Assembly (NCBI GenBank): GCA_009779295.1
Contig: WREN01000137.1
Coordinates: 1 to 6,411 of the forward strand
Direction: 5' to 3'
DNA length: 6,411 nucleotides
Origin: Oscillospiraceae bacterium
Lineage (GTDB): Bacteria; Bacillota; Clostridia; Oscillospirales; CAG-272
Made by a program: the position numbers and the translations under genes. The first letter of the stretch is position 1. Every line of letters begins with the position of its first letter. Positions 1-5,205 of the stretch are shown here, piece after piece. The notes beneath the pieces are model-generated. The model had not been told where the DNA came from. It did no database searches and worked only from the letters and a program-made list of their open reading frames with translations.

Positions 1-146
1 ATTAATGTGGTTTTACCGCTACCGTTCGGGCCGAGCAAGCCGACGATTCGCCCTTTGGTGATGGTAAGATTCACATCGTCCAGCGCAGTTTTAAATTTTG
101 AATACTTTTTAAACAGGTTCTTACATTCAAGTAATATTTCACTCAT
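1..146 (-). CDS. ABC transporter ATP-binding protein, N-terminal 48 residues (runs off left edge)
   Basis: This is the start of an ABC-type ATPase that would power a membrane exporter or importer from the cytoplasmic face. Translation from the ATG at 146-144 gives MSEILLECKNLFKKY..., with an aromatic A-loop candidate at Y15 and a complete Walker A motif, GPNGSGKTT, at residues 39-47. The frame is open to the window edge, so the Q-loop, signature and Walker B lie outside. The start is set by an AAAGGAG ribosome site (157-163) 10 nt upstream. The gene overlaps the end of the GntR gene by 8 bp (139-146), so the two are co-transcribed and probably translationally coupled. In YtrA-type systems the repressor typically controls a following ABC exporter, often linked to cell-envelope stress or peptide antibiotics. 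The exact substrate cannot be told from 48 residues. Confidence 0.93.
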   Translation of the reverse strand, partial: MSEILLECKNLFKKYSKFKTALDDVNLTITKGRIVGLLGPNGSGKTTL

Positions 147-507
147 TTTCGTTAATCTCCTTTACAGCAAATTGTATGGCTTCGTTCTTTTGAAACCCAA
201 GGGTCTGCATTTTGGTTAAAAACCGCAGTACAACGTCTTTCGCGATTGTTTTTTTTGTGTTTGTTATTAATTCTGTTGATTCTGTGACTGTGCGTCCGGT
301 TGTGCGGTGCGTGATTATGAGTTCGCTTTCCTCAAGCTCCGACAAAGCGCGCTGCATCGTGTTCGGATTTACCTCCGCTTCGGCGGCAAGCTCGCGGACG
401 GTCGGAATGTTTTCGCCCGGTTTGTAGAAACCTGTGATGATCCTCAATTTGATTTCGTCAACAAGCTGGATATAAATCGGGCGGTCGGTAGTCATTTCCC
501 ATGACAA
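139..507 (-). CDS. GntR-family transcriptional regulator, YtrA subfamily
   Basis: This is a small cytoplasmic DNA-binding repressor of 122 residues, the usual length of the YtrA subfamily, which has a short C-terminal dimerisation helix region instead of a large ligand domain. The winged helix covers about residues 8-76. It opens with DRPIYIQLVDEIK, and the HTH reads IPTVRELAAEAEVNPNTMQRAL (given in parts: IPTVRELAAEAE, then VNPNTMQRAL). The wing is slightly unusual, with TTGRTV replacing the common RGTGTFV. I chose the TTG at 507-505 as start because AAAGGGG (517-523) sits 9 nt upstream and the protein then begins MSWEMTTDRPIY, as is typical of the family. An upstream TTG at 516 abuts the ribosome site and the ATG at 495 is 21 nt from it. 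The next gene, an ABC ATPase, overlaps by 8 bp. A perfect palindrome over the promoter implies autorepression. Family assignment is firm; the inducer is unknown. Confidence 0.94.
   Translation of the reverse strand: MSWEMTTDRPIYIQLVDEIKLRIITGFYKPGENIPTVRELAAEAEVNPNTMQRALSELEESELIITHRTTGRTVTESTELITNTKKTIAKDVVLRFLTKMQTLGFQKNEAIQFAVKEINENE
157..163 (-). promoter_or_regulatory. Ribosome binding site of the ABC ATPase gene
   Basis: The minus strand reads AAAGGAG here, 10 nt before the ATG at 146-144. It lies inside the last codons of the GntR gene and supports that ATG as the ATPase start. Confidence 0.75.
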
Positions 508-516
508 GTTTATCAA

Positions 517-523
517 CCCCTTT
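517..523 (-). promoter_or_regulatory. Ribosome binding site that decides the TTG start of the GntR gene
   Basis: The minus strand reads AAAGGGG. It lies 9 nt from the TTG at 507-505, directly adjacent to the alternative TTG at 516-514, and 21 nt from the ATG at 495-493. The 507 start is therefore favoured. Its last base overlaps the operator palindrome. Confidence 0.6.
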
Positions 524-558
524 GTATTATTGTATTAATCATCTAATACAATAATACA
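523..558. promoter_or_regulatory. Perfect 15-bp inverted repeat, probable GntR/YtrA operator
   Basis: Left arm TGTATTATTGTATTA (523-537) and right arm TAATACAATAATACA (544-558) are exact reverse complements, separated by 6 bp (538-543). The palindrome covers the -10 hexamer and the predicted start site of the GntR-ABC promoter, an ideal position for steric repression. GntR proteins bind as dimers to palindromes, and YtrA-type repressors usually control their own operon. The binding by this protein is inferred. Confidence 0.85.
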
Positions 559-579
559 CTATAAATTGTATTTTGTCAA
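551..579 (-). promoter_or_regulatory. Sigma-70/SigA-type promoter of the GntR-ABC operon
   Basis: On the minus strand the -35 is a consensus TTGACA (574-579) and the -10 is TATTAT (551-556, one mismatch to TATAAT), with an exact 17-bp spacer. The predicted transcription start is near 544, giving a leader of roughly 37 nt before the TTG start. The -10 lies inside the right arm of the operator palindrome. Confidence 0.85.
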
Positions 580-599
580 GGGGATTTGCAAAAATAAAT

Positions 600-634
600 T
601 AAAAACGTCATTCTGCACAAAAATGACGTTTTTA
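600..634. terminator. Bidirectional intrinsic terminator hairpin closing the sigma-factor operon
   Basis: A 13-bp perfect stem, TAAAAACGTCATT (600-612) against AATGACGTTTTTA (622-634), encloses a 9-nt loop. The stem carries T-runs on both strands. On the minus strand it is followed by TTTTTAATTTATTTTTG, so it would end transcripts from the sigma-factor/small-ORF operon just before the GntR promoter. The GC content of the stem is low, so its efficiency is uncertain. Confidence 0.7.
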
Positions 635-650
635 TTGTTATATCTTTTGT

Positions 651-801
651 GGAATCCCCCCTGTCGCCATCGCCAACAAGTTGGCGTTAGCGACATCCCC
701 CCTTTAACAAGGGAGGGAGAGAACGAATATATTTTTATCTTTCTCCCCCTTGTTAAAGGGGGATACCGGCGTAGCCAACGGCGAAGCCGGAGGGGGATTC
801 C
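651..801. mobile_element. Palindromic miniature repeat element (MITE/REP-like), 151 bp, non-coding
   Basis: The stretch is bounded by 10-bp perfect terminal inverted repeats, GGAATCCCCC (651-660) and GGGGGATTCC (792-801). Inside, CCCCTTTAACAAGGG (698-712) is the exact complement of CCCTTGTTAAAGGGG (748-762). These form a long inner stem around an AT-rich loop (about 717-744). Two lateral hairpins sit symmetrically between outer and inner stems: GTCGC/CGCCAAC...GTTGGCG/GCGAC (663-694) and CCGGC/GCC...GGC/GCCGG (766-790). The whole can fold as a branched cruciform in either strand. There is no transposase, so it would depend on one elsewhere. No clear target-site duplication is visible at the chosen ends. 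G/C-run palindromes like this are, as I recall, dispersed repeats in clostridial genomes. It lies in the 3' untranslated part of the sigma operon. Confidence 0.75.
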
Positions 802-806
802 GTTCA

Positions 807-980
807 TTACACAAACGTACAAAAACCGATACTATGTTTCTTATTCTGTTTGGAATAAATCATTTCCATTATATCCGCGAGCGTTTTATATTTCTTCGTT
901 CTGCCGTCGATTTTGATTCGCAGTTCCTTTATTTTTTCGTCCGACGGGTAATTTGCTTTCAACACATCGTCAAGTTTCAT
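807..980 (-). CDS. Small hypothetical protein coupled to the ECF sigma factor (57 aa)
   Basis: The ORF starts in an ATGA overlap with the sigma-factor stop (ATG 980-978, TGA 979-977). A GGAG (991-994) lies 10 nt upstream, so translation is very likely coupled. The product is MKLDDVLKANYPSDEKIK..., rich in Lys (13 of 57), Asp and Glu, with no signal peptide or membrane segment. The central part reads GRTKKYKTLADIMEMIYSKQ. I do not recognise a family. A gene directly after an ECF sigma gene is often its anti-sigma factor, but those are normally larger and membrane-anchored or zinc-binding; no such feature is seen. The stop codon is only 5 bp from the edge of the palindromic element, and the last residues (GFCTFV) look unlike the rest. 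The gene may thus be the remnant of a longer one cut by that insertion. Existence as a translated ORF is likely; function is unknown. Confidence 0.65.
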   Translation of the reverse strand: MKLDDVLKANYPSDEKIKELRIKIDGRTKKYKTLADIMEMIYSKQNKKHSIGFCTFV

Positions 981-1465
981 TCCACATCAACTCCATACTT
1001 TTCAAGAATAATTTTCAACCGTGTCCTTGCCGCAGACAAACGCGACCTGACCGCAGACGCCGAAATGTGTATATGCTTTGCGATTTCATCGCTTGACAAA
1101 CCCATGCTTGTCATAAGAATAACGTCGCGGTCTTTGTCGTTAAGCTCGCGGATAGCTTTGTTGATAATAATTGAATCCAACGGGTCGTCAACAGTCGGAA
1201 TATTCTCAAACAATTCCTCCGTCGCGGGATTCTTTTGCTTCTCGCGCAGATAATCGTTTTTGACGTTGACAACGATACTGAAAACCCATGCTTTCCTGTT
1301 GTGCGGTATAAAGAAAGAATACTTGTTCAAATGATTGAAAATCTTAATGAATGTGTTTTGAGTGAGGTCATCCGCCGTATATTCGCCGAAACATATTTTA
1401 AAATACGCATAAACATCTTTCACATATTCATTATATATTTCGTTAAATAAATCCTCATTCATCAT
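977..1465 (-). CDS. ECF-type RNA polymerase sigma-70 family sigma factor
   Basis: This 162-residue protein would direct RNA polymerase core to alternative promoters. Region 2 covers about residues 4-77: the core-binding/-10 helix ADDLTQNTFIKIFNHL (31-46) matches the family's usual A-x-DLTQ-x-x-F pattern, followed by RKAWVFSIVVNVKNDYLRE. Region 4 covers about 98-152, with L-x-DKDRDVILM, the HTH GLSSDEIAKHIHISASAVRSRL and the closing AARTRLK. There is no region 3, and the length is typical of ECF sigmas. The start is ATG 1465 or 1462 (ATGATGAATGA); an upstream TTG at 1474 is less likely. The ATG overlaps the stop of the solenoid-protein gene (TGA 1457-1455), and a small ORF follows with an ATGA overlap, so all three are one operon. 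No recognisable anti-sigma gene is present. Target promoters are unknown. Confidence 0.93.
   Translation of the reverse strand: MMNEDLFNEIYNEYVKDVYAYFKICFGEYTADDLTQNTFIKIFNHLNKYSFFIPHNRKAWVFSIVVNVKNDYLREKQKNPATEELFENIPTVDDPLDSIIINKAIRELNDKDRDVILMTSMGLSSDEIAKHIHISASAVRSRLSAARTRLKIILEKYGVDVE
991..994 (-). promoter_or_regulatory. Ribosome binding site for the 57-aa ORF
   Basis: The minus strand reads GGAG, 10 nt before the ATG at 980-978, inside the last codons of the sigma gene. It is the main support, with the ATGA overlap, for the small ORF being translated. Confidence 0.5.
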
Positions 1466-2156
1466 CGTCTTCAAAATCTTCTTGATTTTCTAATTCATAT
1501 TCTTCTTTAGTAATTACTTTATTTCCGACTGTTGCTGTCGCTTTAATATAACCCATTATTTCTTTACGACAAATAATTTTATTACCTGCTATAAATTTTA
1601 TTGATTTTTCTTTCAGCATTTCAATGGTAACATCAGCGGAAATATCAATTTTGTTCCCTGCAATAATAGCGGTATATGGCGCAATATATTCAAGCATATC
1701 TTTATCCACAGTTATAGCATTACTATAAAATTTATAATCGTCAAATTCGGTTTCTATTGTTATACCGTTGATACTTCCTAACTTTACTCCAGAAGTAACT
1801 TGTTTTTTATTAATTATCGCAATTCCATTTATATTAAAAGTAATTTTGTTATTTTCTGCGATACTTGCAATAACTGCTATACCATTAATTATGAGATATA
1901 TTTCTTCGTCGCCATATGAATTTTTAGTAATATTTGAAATTCCGTTAATTGTAATTAGTTTTACGTTTTTACCTAAATATAAAACTTGCACAATATCATT
2001 TTTAGGTACACTTGCGAAAGCTCCCATTATTTCCGGTTCCGCGTCGCTTGGTAAAATCAACGTAACAATGTCGCTGATTTCCTCAATTTGTTTAATTGCC
2101 TCTAAATCATTCAAATGCCTTAGGTCACACATTACCATATCTTTATAAACTGCCAT
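1455..2156 (-). CDS. Repeat protein with NGI/GNK motifs, probable beta-solenoid; function unknown
   Basis: I do not recognise a named family for this 233-residue protein. It has no signal peptide or membrane helix, so it is probably cytoplasmic. Residues 1-60 form a mixed helical/strand head (DLEAIKQIEEISDIVTLILP). From residue 71 comes a regular pattern of short beta-like repeats: NGI at 71, 91, 110 and 130 and a related SNAI at 145-148. GNK follows at 167, 191 and 211. Most spacings are 19-24 residues, as expected of a beta-helix/solenoid distantly reminiscent of bactofilin or other polymer-forming cores. The tail (ENQEDFEDDDE) is strongly acidic. The start is ATG 2156 because GGAGG (2165-2169) lies 8 nt upstream; a TTG at 2222 lacks this. 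The 3' end overlaps the ECF sigma gene, so the products are made together. The gene is visibly AT-richer than its neighbours. A role as scaffold, sensor or sigma regulator is possible but unproven. Confidence 0.85.
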   Translation of the reverse strand: MAVYKDMVMCDLRHLNDLEAIKQIEEISDIVTLILPSDAEPEIMGAFASVPKNDIVQVLYLGKNVKLITINGISNITKNSYGDEEIYLIINGIAVIASIAENNKITFNINGIAIINKKQVTSGVKLGSINGITIETEFDDYKFYSNAITVDKDMLEYIAPYTAIIAGNKIDISADVTIEMLKEKSIKFIAGNKIICRKEIMGYIKATATVGNKVITKEEYELENQEDFEDDDE

Positions 2157-2164
2157 TATTAATA

Positions 2165-2169
2165 CCTCC
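2165..2169 (-). promoter_or_regulatory. Ribosome binding site deciding the start of the repeat-protein gene
   Basis: The minus strand reads GGAGG, 8 nt before the ATG at 2156-2154. This strong site fixes the start 22 codons downstream of the longest possible reading frame. Confidence 0.8.
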
Positions 2170-2205
2170 AATAAATTTTTGTTTTCATACATAAAGACGT
2201 TGGAA

Positions 2206-2233
2206 ATATTATTTTTGTCCAAAGTTTTGAAAA
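2206..2233 (-). promoter_or_regulatory. Weak candidate promoter for the repeat protein / sigma factor operon
   Basis: In the 78-bp gap after the third solute-binding gene, the minus strand offers TTTTCA (2228-2233), 16 bp, then TAATAT (2206-2211). The -35 is poor and the region is simply AT-rich, so the operon could equally be read through from the upstream lipoprotein genes. No convincing terminator separates them. Confidence 0.25.
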
Positions 2234-2234
2234 T

Positions 2235-3716
2235 TTATTTTATATCTTCAAAAGCGTCCATGATAGTTTTGATTTGCGCCAGCGCGCCGGATTCGCCTTT
2301 TTGATAATATGACGCAAAGTCTTTAGATTTCGAGCCCATCAAATTCGTCAGCGCCCATTGCATACCCTTCCAGCCGTCGTAGATATACCCGAAAGTATAA
2401 ACGCGCCCGTCGAGTATCAGTTCAAGCATTTCGTACGAAACTGCGTCGCGCGCGAATTTCGACTGCAATACCAAATCCATAACCGCCGGAACGACTTCCC
2501 TGTACGTTTCCGCTGACAACGCTTCGATGATAATTCCGATTCGCTCAACATTCGTTATCGTGAGCGGCAAACTCATAAGCGGCGCGTGTCCGTCAACATG
2601 CGTATAATATGCGGGCTGTTTCGAATCATATTTCGGGAACGGAATGATTCCGTACTCTGACTGCATATTACGGAGCAGTTCGATATATTGCATACGAATA
2701 GCCGCGAACATTACCGTATCGCTTTCGAATTTTGTAGCTACAGCCTGGTCATGTCCGATTGGATTCAACGCGTCTCTTAACTTGTTTGATGAATCCAAAT
2801 ACAACGTATTGTTACCGGTAAATAAAATATCATACACTTTTTCAACTATCGAAACCATTTTTTCCGTGTTGACAATCAACTGCGGATAACCGTCCGCGTC
2901 CATTTTAGTAACTTTCTGGTCGAGCGCGAACATCCAATTCTGTATCGCACTATTGAAGTGCGTGATAAATCCGTAGAAGTCATTATGGTCGAATATACCG
3001 TCGCCGTTTAAATCGCCTGAAACGTTTTTGATATAGCTTTGGAATAGATCTATCGTCCAGTTCCCTGCTTTGACAATATCAAAAAGGTTCGGGATATCGT
3101 AATCGTTGCCGATTTTGTAATTGTACAGCATAACCCACGTGTAATCTATCGCGCTTATGCCGAAATCGCTCATCGCAAGAAACAACTTGCCGTTGATCGT
3201 CAGTTCATCGACGATGACTTTATTCCACCACGGCTTGTTGAAATCAATGTACGGCACGTTATGCCAGTTGAACATTATTCCCTGTGTCGCGGCGGTACCG
3301 GCGTTGACCGTATGCGGCAAAGCCAAGTCGAATGCGTCTTCATCCGCCAAAACGCTCTTGCTGAAATATTGGGTTAATTCCTGTTCCGTCACTTCGGGAG
3401 TCGTTATGATTTTGATATTGATGTTCAGTTTATCTTCAACGGCTCGGTTGCGGCGGTATACAACGTCGTTCAATATGTCGCCGTTTTCCATTTCCGCTTG
3501 CACTTCCTTCAAGTGGTGGTCGGCGTCGCGTGTCAATATCCGGAACTCATAACCGTTAAAATCGCTCACGGGAATGTCTTCTCTTATCTGAACAATCGTT
3601 GTTTCGATTGCATCATTTGTTGTCGTTTCATCAGCTTTATTAGGAACAATTTCGCCAGAATTTGAACATGAAAATAATAAAATAGTTACTAAAATTAGTA
3701 ATATTATTCGTTTCAT
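2235..3716 (-). CDS. Extracellular solute-binding lipoprotein, copy 3 of the tandem array
   Basis: This 493-residue protein would capture a solute, most likely a sugar or oligosaccharide, outside the membrane and pass it to an ABC importer. The N-terminus MKRIILLILVTILLFSC is a lipoprotein signal, with C17 the lipidated Cys, followed by a Ser/Thr/Glu linker to about residue 48. The mature domain starts at FNGYEFRIL. Shared paralogue landmarks are NDVVYRRN (83-90), KPWWNKVIVDELTINGKL (161-178), an EF-hand-like calcium loop DLNGDGIFDHND (235-246, with D/N/D/D/D at ligand positions 1, 3, 5, 9 and 12) and a C-terminal ITNVERIGIIIEAL segment. Length is normal for family-1 solute-binding proteins. 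It follows copy 2 by 11 nt with a GAGGTG ribosome site. It is clearly more divergent than copies 1 and 2 are from each other, so its ligand may differ. The ligand itself cannot be read from the sequence. Confidence 0.9.
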   Translation of the reverse strand: MKRIILLILVTILLFSCSNSGEIVPNKADETTTNDAIETTIVQIREDIPVSDFNGYEFRILTRDADHHLKEVQAEMENGDILNDVVYRRNRAVEDKLNINIKIITTPEVTEQELTQYFSKSVLADEDAFDLALPHTVNAGTAATQGIMFNWHNVPYIDFNKPWWNKVIVDELTINGKLFLAMSDFGISAIDYTWVMLYNYKIGNDYDIPNLFDIVKAGNWTIDLFQSYIKNVSGDLNGDGIFDHNDFYGFITHFNSAIQNWMFALDQKVTKMDADGYPQLIVNTEKMVSIVEKVYDILFTGNNTLYLDSSNKLRDALNPIGHDQAVATKFESDTVMFAAIRMQYIELLRNMQSEYGIIPFPKYDSKQPAYYTHVDGHAPLMSLPLTITNVERIGIIIEALSAETYREVVPAVMDLVLQSKFARDAVSYEMLELILDGRVYTFGYIYDGWKGMQWALTNLMGSKSKDFASYYQKGESGALAQIKTIMDAFEDIK

Positions 3717-3723
3717 AAACTTT

Positions 3724-3729
3724 CACCTC
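3724..3729 (-). promoter_or_regulatory. Ribosome binding site of solute-binding copy 3
   Basis: The minus strand reads GAGGTG, 7 nt before the ATG at 3716-3714. It overlaps the stop codon of copy 2 (TGA 3730-3728), which supports co-transcription and coupled translation. Confidence 0.75.
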
Positions 3730-5203
3730 ATTCCAAAAATAAATCAAATGATTTCTCGATTTCCGTTTCCGCTTTTACTTTATTTGCTTCAACCAAAGCA
3801 GCGAATCCCTTCTTACCGTTTACAGCGTTTGTCATCTGACTAATATAACCGCCCCATCCAAACGCCTTTCCGATGTCATAAGTCACGTTGGTAAATATAA
3901 TATCGAGCATATCGCGGCTTTCCTCATCGCGCGTGAATTTGCCTGTAAGCGTTATGTCGTAATACGCTTCCTGCACCGATTTCGAATGATACGCGATAGC
4001 TTCGAGGAGGATTCCCGTGCGTTCAAGATTTGAGTTCGTTATGGGAATAGATATTCCCGGGCACGCGTGCGTACTCTGGATCATATAATATGTATCCTGC
4101 TTCTCGTCATATTTCGGTCCGGGCAGGATCGCGAAATCATCGACCATATCGCGCAGCTCTTTGACGCAGTACATACTCGCCGAAAACAACATCAAACGGT
4201 TTTCTTTGAACATGACACGGAAATACTGCCAGCCGCTGACTCCGTTTGCACCTTTAGCGTTTTCCGGCCAGATAATAAAATTGAAATCGTTGAAAATCTC
4301 TGTAATCCTGTCAACGACGCTTAACGCGCGTTCGTTGCCGAGCGTCAATTGCGGATAGCCGTCCTTATCAAGCACAGCGATATTTTCGCCGCCGGCGAAA
4401 TAATAGAACATACATCCGGTCGGGCTTTCGCCGAACGCGTATACGTCTTCCCAGTTGATAACGCCGTCGCCGTTTAAATCGTGCGTTACCGATGTACCGA
4501 TTTCATACATCCTGTCCAAAGTCCATTTACCTTCCCTGACAAGCGAATACAAATCCGGCACTTGATATTCATTCATCAATACTTTGTTGCCGATTATACA
4601 CCAGTTAAGGTCTTCATCCTGCATACTGATTTCACCCGTGATTGTGTAGAGTTTATTGTTGAGCGATAGATTTTCGATCAATGATTGATCCCACCACGGA
4701 TTTTTTAGATTCAAATACGGCACGTCGAATAAATTTACTAAATATTTTTGTTCAGCCAACCTGAATGAATTCTCCATATACGGCGTGATTATGTCGTATA
4801 CATCCTCGCCGGAAGCGATGATCTTTCTTGCTTCCGCAAAAACGTCCGCTACTTCCGTGTTGATAATTTCAACGTTGAAATCTTCATTCACCCTTAAATT
4901 GCGGTAATAGATAGCGTCGTTGATCGGTTCGCCCGCGCGTTCAGGAACATATGTGAAATCGCTGTAATAATTAAACCCCGGATGAGTTCCGTTGCCTGTA
5001 ACGGTGCTGTTCACGGATAATATCCTGAATTGATACCCTTCGTAATTCGTTACAGGCAAGTCAAGCGGCGGCCGCGTTTCCGCGGCTTCCGCCGTATTTG
5101 TAGTTTCTTGTGAAGGCGTTGTGTTTTTAGCGGTATTATTTTCGTTATTACCGCAAGCCAGCAACAGGCTCGTAATAATTAATAATAAAATAAGTTTTTT
5201 CAT
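3728..5203 (-). CDS. Extracellular solute-binding lipoprotein, copy 2 of the tandem array
   Basis: This 491-residue lipoprotein is of the same family as its two neighbours. MKKLILLLIITSLLLAC is a signal peptide with lipobox LLAC and C17 as lipid anchor. An Asn/Thr/Glu-rich linker runs to about residue 50, then YEGYQFRIL opens the binding domain. Landmarks are EPINDAIYYRNLRVNED (92-108), NPWWDQSLIENLSLNNKLYTITGEI (in pieces: NPWW at 168-171, NNKLYTITG at 182-190), a calcium loop DLNGDGVINWED (242-253), ENIAVLDKDGYPQLTLGNER, and the C-terminal ITNSNLERTGILLEAIAYHS. It matches the upstream copy closely over its whole visible length, pointing to a tandem duplication. The start codon follows the stop of copy 1 after 2 nt. 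There is only a weak AGAG well upstream, so its translation probably depends on re-initiation after copy 1. The substrate is unknown; a carbohydrate is the usual guess for such proteins. Confidence 0.91.
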   Translation of the reverse strand: MKKLILLLIITSLLLACGNNENNTAKNTTPSQETTNTAEAAETRPPLDLPVTNYEGYQFRILSVNSTVTGNGTHPGFNYYSDFTYVPERAGEPINDAIYYRNLRVNEDFNVEIINTEVADVFAEARKIIASGEDVYDIITPYMENSFRLAEQKYLVNLFDVPYLNLKNPWWDQSLIENLSLNNKLYTITGEISMQDEDLNWCIIGNKVLMNEYQVPDLYSLVREGKWTLDRMYEIGTSVTHDLNGDGVINWEDVYAFGESPTGCMFYYFAGGENIAVLDKDGYPQLTLGNERALSVVDRITEIFNDFNFIIWPENAKGANGVSGWQYFRVMFKENRLMLFSASMYCVKELRDMVDDFAILPGPKYDEKQDTYYMIQSTHACPGISIPITNSNLERTGILLEAIAYHSKSVQEAYYDITLTGKFTRDEESRDMLDIIFTNVTYDIGKAFGWGGYISQMTNAVNGKKGFAALVEANKVKAETEIEKSFDLFLE

Positions 5204-5205
5204 AA

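Noticed and set aside
651..801. CRISPR array or riboswitch
   Set aside because: The repeats are inverted, not direct with spacers, and the element lies at the 3' end of an operon, not in a leader of a metabolic gene.
559..822. 87-codon minus-strand ORF (MYVCVMNGIPLRLRRW...)
   Set aside because: It mostly translates the palindromic element and the terminator hairpin, has no ribosome site, and overlaps the better supported 57-residue ORF end in another frame.
566..1253. Two plus-strand ORFs crossing the repeat element and the sigma gene (116 and 167 codons)
   Set aside because: They are antisense to the sigma factor and small ORF or run through the palindromic repeat. Their sequences show no family features and no ribosome sites.
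2157..2234. Terminator after solute-binding copy 3, or an ECF-type autoregulated promoter before the repeat protein
   Set aside because: Only a weak AT-rich inverted repeat is present. AAAC and CGTC motifs exist but are about 24 bp apart, too far for an ECF -35/-10 pair.
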